37,392 nt of DNA. Source: Bacteroidales bacterium. Lineage in GTDB: Bacteria > Bacteroidota > Bacteroidia > Bacteroidales > PUMT01. Shown in pieces: positions 1-8,155 of this stretch. The translations under genes were made by a program, and so were the position numbers. The notes under the pieces are model-generated. The model had not been told where the DNA came from and did not search any database. It saw nothing but the letters and a program-made list of their open reading frames with translations. The DNA is taken from the NCBI GenBank assembly GCA_007134675.1, contig SLKJ01000034.1, positions 1 through 37,392 on the forward strand, given 5' to 3'. The number at the start of each line of letters is the position of its first letter. Positions within the stretch are counted from its first letter, which is position 1.

Positions 1-1133
1 AGCTCTGTGACTATTTCAATAAGGTCTGATTGAAGCTTCATTACCATGGCAATGTCCTTATATGCACCTGAGGCTTCATCCAGATCTCTGCGGCTGTGAA
101 TACTGTGAATGATACCTTTTCGTTCAAGTTTATTCCTTTCGTGGGCCAGATCGAGCAGTTTCTGGGCAGCTTTCCTTCCCATCAGGCGCCCTGCACCGTG
201 TGAGCAGCTCTCGAAACTATCAGGGTTTCCCTTGCCTTTTGTTATGTAGCTGCTGCTTCCCTGTGATCCGGGAATTATACCTGGCTCGTTTTTTCTGGCT
301 GAAGTGGCACCCTTGCGATGCACCAGCAGCTGTTCGCCGAAATGCTTTTCAAGGCTGGCATAATTATGGGCAATGTTTATGAACTCTGAGAATGTTACGT
401 TCTTAAGGTAACCGGCTATTATGTCAGAAACCACATTCATCATCCTTTTCCTGTTTGCCAGGGCAAAATCTGCACAGTACTGCATTTCATCCATGTAAAG
501 ACGTCCTTCATCCGAATCCAAAGGCAGAAAAGAAAGTTGTTTCGGGGTTTTCAGGCGTTTATAATTATTTTCTGTCTCCCTGACGGCTTTTCTGTAGTAA
601 TGGTCCGCTACCTGTTTCCCGAGGTTCCTGCTTCCTGAGTGGATCATTATCCATATAAATCCGTCCGATCCTTTTTGAAGTTCAATGAAGTGGTTGCCTC
701 CGCCAAGTGTGCCGAGCTGATAGGAGGCATTTTGATATTCCCGTTCAATGACAGGGAGTTTATGCTTCAATGGTGGAAGAAGGTCTTTATCGCATGGCTT
801 TTTGTGGTGCCTGAAACCTGCAGGAATGGTTTTTTTTATTTTCTCAACTATTTTCATCAGGTTTGTTGGAGACACATTATCGAGAGATGTTCTGCGGGCA
901 CACATTCCGCAACCTATATCCACTCCAACTGCATTGGGTATGACAACTTCCCTGGTGGCAAGAACTCCGCCTATGGGCATTCCGAAACCCTGGTGACAGT
1001 CCGGCATTATTGCTATATGATGTGCGGCATAATGGAGATTGGCAATATCTTTCGCCTGCTGCATCGCCCCGGGCTCAATCTCATCAAGCCACATCCTGAT
1101 CGGGATCTTTTCAGTACTGATTGTTCTTATCAT
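1..1133 (-). CDS. rtcB: RNA-splicing ligase RtcB (3' end beyond window)
   Basis: RtcB joins RNA 2',3'-cyclic phosphate or 3'-phosphate ends to 5'-OH ends using GTP and Mn2+, in tRNA splicing or RNA repair. I translated the minus strand from the ATG at 1133 to base 1: about 377 codons with no stop. In order it shows PDCHQGFG, VDIGCGM (Mn-binding Cys), GGGNHF, HSGSRNLG, AHNYAS, HRKGATSA, PGSQGSSSY and SHGAGR, whose His is the guanylylated residue in the family. Bacterial RtcB is about 400 residues and the homology continues to the edge, so probably only about 15 C-terminal residues are missing. A purine-rich AAGGAG lies six bases before the ATG, a stronger Shine-Dalgarno than most genes here have. 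The gene follows tRNA-His on the same strand, separated by a terminator. Neither archease nor release factor H is visible nearby. Confidence 0.96.
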   Translation of the reverse strand, partial: MIRTISTEKIPIRMWLDEIEPGAMQQAKDIANLHYAAHHIAIMPDCHQGFGMPIGGVLATREVVIPNAVGVDIGCGMCARRTSLDNVSPTNLMKIVEKIKKTIPAGFRHHKKPCDKDLLPPLKHKLPVIEREYQNASYQLGTLGGGNHFIELQKGSDGFIWIMIHSGSRNLGKQVADHYYRKAVRETENNYKRLKTPKQLSFLPLDSDEGRLYMDEMQYCADFALANRKRMMNVVSDIIAGYLKNVTFSEFINIAHNYASLEKHFGEQLLVHRKGATSARKNEPGIIPGSQGSSSYITKGKGNPDSFESCSHGAGRLMGRKAAQKLLDLAHERNKLERKGIIHSIHSRRDLDEASGAYKDIAMVMKLQSDLIEIVTE

Positions 1134-1186
1134 GACTCTCTCCTTATTTTACCCTTTGGTATATCCGGCATGTCAAATTTAGGCAT
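1130..1186 (-). CDS. possible 18-residue upstream peptide overlapping rtcB start
   Basis: A short frame opens with ATG at 1186 behind an AGGGAG-like purine run and ends in a TGA that overlaps the rtcB ATG as ATGA. The peptide would begin MPKFDMPDIPK and is rich in Pro, Lys and Arg. The 4-base overlap is typical of translational coupling. No homology is recognised and the frame may be chance, so it is given as a candidate leader ORF only. Confidence 0.25.
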   Translation of the reverse strand: MPKFDMPDIPKGKIRRES

Positions 1187-1229
1187 AATCTCCCTAAAAA
1201 GTCTTAAAACGGTTTCATGTTCTGCAATG

Positions 1230-1260
1230 AAAAAACCCGGCTTATAAGGGCCGGGTTTTT
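1230..1260 (-). terminator. intrinsic terminator after tRNA-His (possibly bidirectional)
   Basis: The arms AACCCGGC and GCCGGGTT form a GC-rich stem around a short loop, with A and T runs on the two sides, so on the minus strand the stem is followed by six T. It starts three bases beyond the tRNA 3' end and separates the tRNA from rtcB. The T run on the plus strand could also stop antisense transcription. Confidence 0.85.
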
Positions 1261-1263
1261 AGG

Positions 1264-1338
1264 GGTGGAAGACCGGACTCGAACCGGCGACTTTCAGAAC
1301 CACAATCTGACGCTCTAACCTACTGAGCTACATCCACC
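1264..1338 (-). tRNA. tRNA-His (anticodon GTG)
   Basis: The minus strand folds into a full cloverleaf: acceptor GTGGATG with CTTCCAC, D stem GCTC/GAGC, anticodon stem TCAGA/TCTGA around the loop TTGTGGT (anticodon GTG, His), and T arm GCCGG-TTCGAGT-CCGGT. The extra G-1 needed for histidyl-tRNA synthetase recognition is encoded at 1338 and faces C73 at 1264, diagnostic of tRNA-His. One acceptor pair (6-67) is a T-T mismatch. The 3' CCA is not encoded; the next bases are CCT, so it must be added after transcription. Confidence 0.96.
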
Positions 1339-1350
1339 ATTTTGATTGCG

Positions 1351-1358
1351 CAAAGATA
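1351..1358 (-). promoter_or_regulatory. -7 element for tRNA-His
   Basis: The minus strand reads TATCTTTG, an exact match to the Bacteroidota -7 consensus TAnnTTTG, ending 12 bases before the tRNA 5' end. No clear TTTG -33 box was found 19 bases upstream. Confidence 0.6.
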
Positions 1359-1483
1359 AATATTTCTCCCGGGAAAAGCATGCATCTTAGATAAATAATA
1401 AACCAAATCCATCAGACATCTCATAAAATTTAAAAAAGAGCTTAACAGGTCATGTGTAATCTGCGAAAGTTAAATTTTTTTTG

Positions 1484-1530
1484 TTTGTCGATGTGTAATT
1501 TTTAATGAAGAAAAAATTCATCTACATTTG
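1484..1530 (+). promoter_or_regulatory. duplicated promoter module, copy 1 (flippase)
   Basis: The segment ends in TACATTTG (1523-1530), an exact TAnnTTTG -7 element. Just before it lies a dyad, ATGAA then seven bases then TTCAT. The whole segment, with the T-rich run before it from about 1471, is nearly identical to 3105-3162 upstream of the aminotransferase gene. The TTG at 1528 lies inside the -7 element and is unlikely to be a translation start. Confidence 0.65.
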
Positions 1531-1554
1531 CCAACGAATATTAATACAGGCAGC

Positions 1555-2898
1555 TTGGTTTTTCTTAAAAAAATATCCAATATTGGAAGCCTGCAAACAT
1601 TCCAGATACTCAGGTTTACCACCTTTCTTCTGATCAGTGTCATATTTGCAAGGAGTTCGCTTTCGGTGGCAGAGATCGGCTATTATGAATTATCGTTGTT
1701 TATTGCCAGTGCAGTCAGTTTCTTCTGGGTCAATGGTCTGATACAGTCACTTCTTCCCCTGTACAATAACAACAAAACCTTCAGGGTGCTTGCCAACAGC
1801 AACGGATCAAAGTCGCCGGAACTTTTTAATGCCTTCCTGCTGCTATCGTTATTCAGTTTATTGGCATTCATATTCTGTATTCTTTTTAAGAGAGCGTTTT
1901 ACCTGTTTGAGGGAGTGAGGGAAATTTCATTCATGAACCTGGTTTTTGTATACATTCTGCTGAGTAATCCCGGGCACCTTATTGAGTATATATATCTGCT
2001 CAGGAACAAGCCGGGCGAGCTCGTAATATATGGAATCACTACTTTTGGAATACAGCTTGCAATAGTTACACTTCCCGTTTTACTTGGCTATCCGGTTGAA
2101 TTTGCCCTTTGGGGACTGATTGTCATATCGGTTTTACGACTGGTATGGCTTGCCGTGCTTCTTAAGAGGCATGCCCGGTTCAGAATTTCAACCGGCTTCA
2201 TGAAAGAGCACATCTCCCTGGGTCTGCCCCTGATCCTGAGCTCATTGCTTAGCGGTTCAGCACAATACATAGATGGGATAATTATTTCAGCCACATATGA
2301 TGCTGCAAGATTTGCCGTGTTCAGATTCGGCGCCAAGGAGTTTCCGCTGGTTATCCTTTTGGCCAATGGCCTGAGCAATGCCATGCTCCCTGAATTCTCG
2401 ACAAGGGATAAGGTGGAAAAGGCTCTCAGGACAATTAAAACGAAGTCAAAGCGGCTTATGCACCTGTTGTTTCCTTTGTCTATTCTGCTGCTCTTCTTCA
2501 GCAAGGTGATCTATATCAACCTTTTCAGTGAGGATTTTTCGCGAAGTGCCGATGTTTTCATGGTTTATCTGCTACTTATCATAAGCCGGCTTATTTTCCC
2601 GCAGACGATTCTTATCGGTTTAAAAAAGACAAGGATAGTGCTTGCCGCATCTTTGGTTGAAATAATTCTAAATGTTTCGCTCAGCATTTTTCTCATCAGG
2701 TATTATGGGATAGTAGGGGTTGCCGTAGCAACCTCAATTGTTTTTTTGGTAGAAAAGCTGGTGCTGGTTGGCTACAATTATTTCAAGCTTAAAATAAAAC
2801 CTCAGGATTATATTCCACTGGGAATCTACCTCTTCTACTCTTTGTTAATTATAGTAGTATTTATTCTTCTGGACCACAGGATAATAAGGCTTCACTGA
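1555..2898 (+). CDS. polysaccharide flippase (Wzx/MurJ-like MOP superfamily)
   Basis: An integral membrane protein of about 447 residues with roughly 12 to 14 hydrophobic segments along its length, resembling the polysaccharide-transporter families of the MOP flippase superfamily, which move lipid-linked oligosaccharides across the inner membrane. The N-terminus (TFQILRFTTF, then VAEIGYYE) and a mid-protein PLILSSLLSG segment followed by YIDGIIIS fit a Wzx/RfbX-type transporter. The frame opens at TTG 1528, but that codon sits in the predicted -7 element; the next usable start is TTG at 1555, giving an N-terminus MVFLKKISN. No glycosyltransferases lie nearby, so the substrate cannot be inferred. 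It shares an upstream element with the next gene, which suggests co-regulation. Family assignment is confident; exact start and substrate are not. Confidence 0.8.
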   Translation: MVFLKKISNIGSLQTFQILRFTTFLLISVIFARSSLSVAEIGYYELSLFIASAVSFFWVNGLIQSLLPLYNNNKTFRVLANSNGSKSPELFNAFLLLSLFSLLAFIFCILFKRAFYLFEGVREISFMNLVFVYILLSNPGHLIEYIYLLRNKPGELVIYGITTFGIQLAIVTLPVLLGYPVEFALWGLIVISVLRLVWLAVLLKRHARFRISTGFMKEHISLGLPLILSSLLSGSAQYIDGIIISATYDAARFAVFRFGAKEFPLVILLANGLSNAMLPEFSTRDKVEKALRTIKTKSKRLMHLLFPLSILLLFFSKVIYINLFSEDFSRSADVFMVYLLLIISRLIFPQTILIGLKKTRIVLAASLVEIILNVSLSIFLIRYYGIVGVAVATSIVFLVEKLVLVGYNYFKLKIKPQDYIPLGIYLFYSLLIIVVFILLDHRIIRLH

Positions 2899-3037
2899 TA
2901 TAAACGGACATTTAATCCGTCTGTGTGTATTATAAGCTGAAAAAAATTGACTTCGTCGATTTTGCATGCAGACCTCAATGTTCTGTGGAATTATAAATGA
3001 GTTGCAAAATTCATGTATATTTCTCCTGTAAAAAAGA

Positions 3038-3074
3038 GTCAAAATTCTGTTTAAAAAAGTAACAAAATTTTGAC
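3038..3074. other. inverted repeat in intergenic region
   Basis: GTCAAAATT (3038-3046) and AATTTTGAC (3066-3074) are perfect 9-base complementary arms around a 19-base A-rich loop. It lies between the flippase stop and the promoter of the aminotransferase gene. There is no T run after it, so it is a weak terminator candidate; a protein-binding site or RNA hairpin is equally possible. Confidence 0.4.
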
Positions 3075-3136
3075 TTACAGTCGGAACCGCTTCGCTTTCC
3101 GATAAAATTTTTTTCATTTGTCAGTGTGTAATTTTT

Positions 3137-3162
3137 AATGAAAAAAATTTCATCTACATTTG
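3137..3162 (+). promoter_or_regulatory. duplicated promoter module, copy 2 (aminotransferase)
   Basis: It ends in TACATTTG (3155-3162), an exact -7 element, directly preceded by the dyad ATGAAA-AAAA-TTTCAT. Similarity to 1471-1530 continues upstream to about 3105, sharing the run TGTGTAATTTTTAATGAA. The predicted transcript would start near 3168, about 20 bases before the ATG at 3187. Confidence 0.65.
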
Positions 3163-3186
3163 AACAATTAGATTTAATGACGATCG

Positions 3187-4656
3187 ATGACAGAAATCGA
3201 GAGACATTTTTCATATTTTCGTAATAATATAATCGGGATAGATGCATCATTCAAATCTCCTTTCGGTGTTCAAAAAATTGTTTATGCGGACTGGATTGCA
3301 AGTGGGAGGCTGTATAAAACAATCGAAAAAAGATTGTCAGAAGTACTTGGACCTTTTGTAGGTAATACTCATACTGAGACCAGCTTCTCAGGAAGCTTTA
3401 CAACCCGCTGTTATCAATTGTCTCACCACAGAATAAAGCAACATTGCAACGCTGGCGCTGATGATGTCATTATAACCGCCGGAAGTGGAATGACCACTGT
3501 AGTAAACAAGCTGCAGAGGATTCTGGGACTTAAGGGATGCGGAAAACTCTTCAATAAAAACTGCTTAAGGGATATTGAAAAGCCGGTGGTCTTCATAACT
3601 CATATGGAACACCATTCAAATCATACCTCCTGGTATGAAACCATTGCAGATGTGGTAATGATTGAGCCTGATGAAGATCTGCTTGTGGATCCGGACTCAT
3701 TACGAAGGCAGCTTGAGAATTTCAGCGACCGTAAATTCAAGATCGGCGCATTTACCGCATGCTCCAATGTTACCGGCATAATGACTCCTTATCATACGCT
3801 TGCCCGTATCATGCATGAACACGGAGGGGTTTGCTTTATTGATTTTGCCGCATCTGCCCCTTATATTGACATTAATATGCATCCTGATGAACCGATGGAA
3901 AAACTTGATGCAATATATTTTTCTCCGCATAAATTCCTTGGGGGTCCGGGTTCATCCGGGGTGCTGATATTTGATGCAAGTCTCTACGATAATGAGGTTC
4001 CTGATGATTCGGGAGGTGGGACGGTGGACTGGACCAATCCGTGGGGCAGATATAAGTATGTTGATGATATTGAGGTCAGGGAGGACGGAGGCACTCCCGG
4101 ATTTATCCAGTCAATTAAAACGGCACTTGCTATTGAACTAAAGAACAGGATGAATACAGATCTTATAATGAAGAGGGAAAAAGAGATTACATGTAAGTTG
4201 TTCAGTGGTTTGAGAAGCATTGAAGGCCTCAGGATCCTTGCCGGCAATGTAGAAGAGAGGCTTCCGGTATTTTCTTTTTTTCACCCTGATATACATTATA
4301 ATCTTTTTGTCAGGCTTCTCAGCGACAAATTTGGTATTCAAGTTCGCGGAGGATGTGCATGTGCCGGCACCTACGGACACTTTTTACTTGAGGTGAGTCA
4401 TGAAAAGTCCCGGGAGATAACCGAAATGATCAATCACGGCGATCTTTCATCAAAGCCCGGATGGGTCAGGATGTCTCTACACCCTACCACAACAGACTCT
4501 GAGATTGAATATATTATTGACGCTGTGGAGTATATAACTCTAAATCATAGTGCACTTGCCTCAGAATACCTGCATGATTTAAAGAAAAATAAATTTGTAC
4601 ATAAAAGTTTTCCCGAATTGTCTGAAGAGGGTCTTGCGCACCTCTTTGAGATGTGA
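3187..4656 (+). CDS. class V aminotransferase / cysteine desulfurase-like PLP enzyme
   Basis: A 489-residue fold-type I PLP enzyme. The PLP-binding Lys is K249 in SPHKFLGGPGS. The upstream aspartate pocket is FIDFAASAP, HMEHHSN is the conserved His region, and TAGSGMT is the cofactor phosphate loop. A Cys pair in RGGCACAGTYGH (C390, C392) sits where cysteine desulfurases of the SufS/CsdB type carry their sulfur-accepting Cys. It is longer than SufS (about 405 residues), with extensions at both ends. No sufBCD, iscU or other Fe-S assembly gene is adjacent, so a housekeeping Fe-S role is not supported by context. Selenocysteine lyase-like or other beta-elimination activity is possible. ATG 3187 lies just behind a clear -7 element; the ATG at 3177 is in another frame. 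Confidence 0.85.
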   Translation: MTEIERHFSYFRNNIIGIDASFKSPFGVQKIVYADWIASGRLYKTIEKRLSEVLGPFVGNTHTETSFSGSFTTRCYQLSHHRIKQHCNAGADDVIITAGSGMTTVVNKLQRILGLKGCGKLFNKNCLRDIEKPVVFITHMEHHSNHTSWYETIADVVMIEPDEDLLVDPDSLRRQLENFSDRKFKIGAFTACSNVTGIMTPYHTLARIMHEHGGVCFIDFAASAPYIDINMHPDEPMEKLDAIYFSPHKFLGGPGSSGVLIFDASLYDNEVPDDSGGGTVDWTNPWGRYKYVDDIEVREDGGTPGFIQSIKTALAIELKNRMNTDLIMKREKEITCKLFSGLRSIEGLRILAGNVEERLPVFSFFHPDIHYNLFVRLLSDKFGIQVRGGCACAGTYGHFLLEVSHEKSREITEMINHGDLSSKPGWVRMSLHPTTTDSEIEYIIDAVEYITLNHSALASEYLHDLKKNKFVHKSFPELSEEGLAHLFEM

Positions 4657-4704
4657 TAGGGGGATAAGGTTTTCATGCCTTTGTCGGATTAAAAGATAAA
4701 TTAT

Positions 4705-4735
4705 TTTGAAATTTTAAATACAAGAACTATCTTTG
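4705..4735 (+). promoter_or_regulatory. consensus -33/-7 promoter for rpmE2
   Basis: TTTG (4705-4708) is followed after exactly 19 bases by TATCTTTG (4728-4735), a full match to the Bacteroidota TTTG-N19-TAnnTTTG promoter. The transcript would start about 15 bases before the ATG at 4757. Confidence 0.75.
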
Positions 4736-4756
4736 CACACCGAAAAACTTTATGAT

Positions 4757-5026
4757 ATGAAGAAAAAAATACATCCGGAGAACTATCGGCTTGTTGTTTT
4801 TAAGGATATGTCGAACGATAACTACTTTATTTCACATTCAACAGCACCCACGAAAGAAACTATTAAGCTTGATGACGGAAAGGAGTATCCCTTGTTTAAG
4901 CTGGAGATATCCAATACCTCGCATCCTTTTTATACCGGTAAAATGAAGCTTGTTGACACTGCAGGACGAGTTGATAAATTTATGAACCGATATAAGAAGC
5001 ACATGGACAAAAAGAATAATAAATAG
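4757..5026 (+). CDS. rpmE2: 50S ribosomal protein L31 type B
   Basis: Component of the large ribosomal subunit. The N-terminus [11 protein letters not shown], then VVFKDMS, and the C-terminal SHPFYTGK and DKFMNRYKK are typical of type B L31. At 89 residues it has the B-form length and lacks the zinc-binding Cys residues of the A form, so it is zinc-independent. The open frame extends back to a TTG at 4733, but that codon overlaps the -7 promoter element, so ATG 4757 is chosen. It is a single-gene transcript with its own promoter and terminator. In other bacteria the B form is expressed under zinc limitation; no operator for such control is recognised here. Confidence 0.96.
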   Translation: MKKKIHPENYRLVVFKDMSNDNYFISHSTAPTKETIKLDDGKEYPLFKLEISNTSHPFYTGKMKLVDTAGRVDKFMNRYKKHMDKKNNK

Positions 5027-5048
5027 TATTTTCTATTAGTACATGAAG

Positions 5049-5075
5049 AACCCTGCATATGCGGGGTTTTTTTTT
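5049..5075 (+). terminator. intrinsic terminator after rpmE2
   Basis: ACCCTGC-ATAT-GCGGGGT forms a short GC-rich hairpin followed by nine T. It lies 22 bases after the L31 stop codon. Confidence 0.88.
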
Positions 5076-5169
5076 CATATCCGGAAACACTTTCAAGAAG
5101 TTTTCAAGGTCGAACCAAATATATTCCAATTTGTTTATATATTGTGGCGAATAATTATTTATAGTTAAA

Positions 5170-7626
5170 ATGTACAAAAAAGACAAAGATTTGCTCTGGA
5201 CTGATTTACTGGGTGGAAATCCGGAAGAAAATGAATCGGACTATATTACCCTTATTTCGGAGGAGGATGAGGATATGCTTAGCAGGACAGAGGTACCTTC
5301 AACCCTGCCATTGCTTCCCCTGCGAAATACTGTTCTCTTTCCGGGGGTAATCATTCCGATAACTGTGGGTCGGGAGAAATCCATTAAGCTGATACGTGAC
5401 TCATACAAAAGCAATAAAACAATAGGTGCTGTCGCTCAGAAAGAGATGGAAGTTGATCATCCTTCACTTAAAGACCTTTATAGAGTTGGAACAGTTGCTC
5501 AGATACTTAAGGTCCTGGAAATGCCTGACGGTTCGACCTCAGTTATAATTCAGGGTAAAAAGCGGTTCGAGGTGCTTGAACTGGTTTCTGATGACCCTTA
5601 CCATATTGCAACTGTGAAAAGTCTGGATGATGTTATGCCAAAAAAGAGGAATACTCAGTTCCAGGCTCTAATAGGCTCGCTGAGGGATCTCTCCCTGAAA
5701 ATAATAAAACTCTCGACCAACATACCTCCGGAGGCTTCTTTTGCAGTTAAGAATATTGAAAGCTCCACATTCCTGATAAACTTCATATGTTCTAATTCCG
5801 ATGTTGATATTTCTGCCAAACAAAAGCTGCTTGAGATTAATCAGGTTTACAAACGGGCAGAAGTTTTGCTTGAACATCTGAGCAAGGAGGTTCAGATGCT
5901 GGAACTCAAGAAAGATATCCAGTCAAAGGTCAAGTCTGAGCTGGATCAGCAACAAAGAGAGTACCTGCTGCATCAGCAGATGAAGACCATACAGAATGAA
6001 CTTGGTGGCAATCCTCTTGAGAAGGAAATTGCCGAAATGCGTAATAAGGCATCTAAGAAGAGATGGTCAAAAGAAACCGGAGAGGCTTTTGAAAAGGAGC
6101 TTGTAAAGCTTCAGCGCCTTAATCCGGCATCAGCTGAATACTCGGTGCAGGTAAATTATGTCCACCTCTTCCTTGAACTGCCGTGGGGCGATTATACTAA
6201 AGACAATTTCGACCTTAACAGGGCTCAGAAAGTTCTTGACAGGGACCATTTCGGACTGGATACGGTGAAGGACAGGATACTGGAGCATCTTGCAGTCCTT
6301 AAACTTAAGGGTGATATGAAATCGCCTATATTATGCCTTGTCGGTCCTCCCGGTGTAGGGAAAACATCTCTGGGGCGCTCTGTAGCAGGTGCATTAGGCA
6401 GGAAATATGTTCGTATGTCGCTTGGCGGCCTGCATGATGAATCGGAAATAAGGGGACACAGGAAGACCTACATTGGCGCCATGCCGGGCCGTATATTGCA
6501 GAATATAAAGAAAGCGAAATCATCAAATCCGGTTTTTATACTTGACGAGATTGACAAGGTGGGACGGGATATTCACGGTGATCCTGCATCGGCTCTGCTC
6601 GAGGTACTTGATCCTGAACAGAACTTCGCTTTCCATGATAACTACCTGGAGCTGGACTATGACCTGTCGAGAGTTCTTTTCATTGCCACTGCCAATACTG
6701 TAAATACTATACACCCTGCATTGCGTGACAGGATGGAAGTGATCAATGTAAACGGATATATTGTTGAAGAAAAGACTGAGATTGCCCGCAGGCACCTTGT
6801 ACCTAAACAACTTGCCAACCATGGGATGGGAAAAAGATCTGTTTCTTTCTCAAAAAAAATCCTGGAACTTATTGTTGAAAGCTATACCCGTGAATCTGGT
6901 GTCAGGGAGCTGGACAAAAAGATTGCCAAGGTGGTTCGCGGTTTGGCAAAGAGAGTTGCCATGGGCATGGATATGCAGAAAAAGCTGGAAACTCCAATCA
7001 TAAGAGAAATACTAGGCCCGCCTGAGTATTCCAGGGATTTTTACCAGGGGAACGATTTTGCAGGGGTAGTTACCGGACTGGCTGTAACTCCGGCAGGGGG
7101 CGAGATATTATTTGTGGAAACAAGCCTTAGCAGGGGAAAGGGTAATCTTACTATAACCGGAAATTTGGGAGATGTGATGAAGGAGTCTGCCCAACTGTCG
7201 CATCAGTACCTGAAGGCCAGTGCAGACTATCTGGATCTGGATCCTGAAATCTTTGAAAAGACTAATGTTCATATTCATGTTCCCGAAGGGGCTATTCCCA
7301 AAGATGGTCCTTCGGCTGGTATTACTATGGTAACATCTATGGCATCTGCCTTTACCCGCAGGAAGGTTAAAAAGGGCATTGCCATGACGGGCGAAATTAC
7401 CCTGCGTGGCAGGATATTGCCTGTTGGAGGAATAAAGGAAAAAATCCTTGCAGCAAGGCGGGCAAATATCTCCCATGTCGTTTTATCTGAGGATAATAGA
7501 AAAGATATGGAAAAAATAAGGGATATCTATCTCAAGGGGCTTAATCTGCATTATGTCCGGACCATAATTGATGTCCTTGAAATTGCTCTTCTAAAAGAAA
7601 AGGTAAAGGGTCATTCTCCTGCCTGA
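5170..7626 (+). CDS. lon: ATP-dependent protease Lon
   Basis: Cytoplasmic AAA+ serine protease that degrades misfolded and regulatory proteins. At 818 residues it has full family length. The N-terminal substrate-binding (LAN) domain begins near residue 40 ([14 protein letters not shown]). A helical region follows (about 250-350, with [10 protein letters not shown]). The AAA+ module has Walker A GPPGVGKT at 392-399 and Walker B FILDEID. The C-terminal protease domain carries S715 in KDGPSAG and K758 in GGIKEK, matching the known Ser-Lys dyad. An acidic N-terminal stretch (about residues 15-35) precedes the LAN domain, as in other Bacteroidota Lon proteins. The gene stands alone behind the rpmE2 terminator; no convincing -33/-7 pair was found upstream. 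Confidence 0.97.
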   Translation: MYKKDKDLLWTDLLGGNPEENESDYITLISEEDEDMLSRTEVPSTLPLLPLRNTVLFPGVIIPITVGREKSIKLIRDSYKSNKTIGAVAQKEMEVDHPSLKDLYRVGTVAQILKVLEMPDGSTSVIIQGKKRFEVLELVSDDPYHIATVKSLDDVMPKKRNTQFQALIGSLRDLSLKIIKLSTNIPPEASFAVKNIESSTFLINFICSNSDVDISAKQKLLEINQVYKRAEVLLEHLSKEVQMLELKKDIQSKVKSELDQQQREYLLHQQMKTIQNELGGNPLEKEIAEMRNKASKKRWSKETGEAFEKELVKLQRLNPASAEYSVQVNYVHLFLELPWGDYTKDNFDLNRAQKVLDRDHFGLDTVKDRILEHLAVLKLKGDMKSPILCLVGPPGVGKTSLGRSVAGALGRKYVRMSLGGLHDESEIRGHRKTYIGAMPGRILQNIKKAKSSNPVFILDEIDKVGRDIHGDPASALLEVLDPEQNFAFHDNYLELDYDLSRVLFIATANTVNTIHPALRDRMEVINVNGYIVEEKTEIARRHLVPKQLANHGMGKRSVSFSKKILELIVESYTRESGVRELDKKIAKVVRGLAKRVAMGMDMQKKLETPIIREILGPPEYSRDFYQGNDFAGVVTGLAVTPAGGEILFVETSLSRGKGNLTITGNLGDVMKESAQLSHQYLKASADYLDLDPEIFEKTNVHIHVPEGAIPKDGPSAGITMVTSMASAFTRRKVKKGIAMTGEITLRGRILPVGGIKEKILAARRANISHVVLSEDNRKDMEKIRDIYLKGLNLHYVRTIIDVLEIALLKEKVKGHSPA

Positions 7627-7670
7627 AACCATCAGTTTGATTTAAAATGTGTCATATAAAGAAATAATAT

Positions 7671-8144
7671 ATGGAAAAAATTGCTGTTTTCCCGGGATCA
7701 TTTGATCCGTTTACCATTGGGCATGAATCAGTTGTCAGAAGGGGGCTGACTATTTTTGACAAAATCATTATTTCTGTAGGGTATAATTCGAATAAAAAAG
7801 GCTTTTTCCCCCTGGAAAAAAGGCTTGAATGGATAGGAAATGTATTCAGTGATGAACCGGCAATTGAGGTCACCTGGTTCAGTGGTTTGACTGTGGATTT
7901 CTGCAAAAAGAGGAATGCTTCCTGTATTCTGCGGGGATTGCGGACGGCTGCCGATTTTGAGTTTGAGAGAGCAATAGCACAGGTTAACAAAGCAATGTCA
8001 GAAGATATTGAGTCAGTTTTCCTGCTGACAAGGCCAGAACATACTCCCATAAACTCCTCCATAGTGCGGGATATATTCAGGTATGGTGGTGATGCATCAA
8101 GGTTTGTCCCCTCTGGTGTCAGGCTGAATGAATATAAACCCTGA
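7671..8144 (+). CDS. coaD: phosphopantetheine adenylyltransferase
   Basis: Catalyses the fourth step of coenzyme A synthesis, 4'-phosphopantetheine plus ATP to dephospho-CoA. The 157-residue length is normal. The nucleotidyltransferase N-terminus has PGSFDPFTIGH, the HxGH-type motif with T and H positions intact, and the C-terminal part has NSSIVRD, the family's ISS-type motif. RGLRTAADFEFE is also typical. It lies 44 bases after lon and 11 bases before the next gene, probably co-transcribed with the latter. Confidence 0.96.
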   Translation: MEKIAVFPGSFDPFTIGHESVVRRGLTIFDKIIISVGYNSNKKGFFPLEKRLEWIGNVFSDEPAIEVTWFSGLTVDFCKKRNASCILRGLRTAADFEFERAIAQVNKAMSEDIESVFLLTRPEHTPINSSIVRDIFRYGGDASRFVPSGVRLNEYKP

Positions 8145-8155
8145 ACTTTCGTCTA

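Noticed and set aside
639-1247. Plus-strand 202-residue open frame
   Set aside because: It is antisense to rtcB, whose minus-strand translation shows every family motif; the plus frame has no recognisable domain.
1528-1554. TTG at 1528 as start of the flippase
   Set aside because: The codon lies within the predicted -7 element TACATTTG, so it would precede the transcript; TTG 1555 is preferred.
4733-4756. TTG at 4733 as start of L31
   Set aside because: It overlaps the -7 element of an exact consensus promoter, and ATG 4757 gives the canonical [12 protein letters not shown]-terminus.
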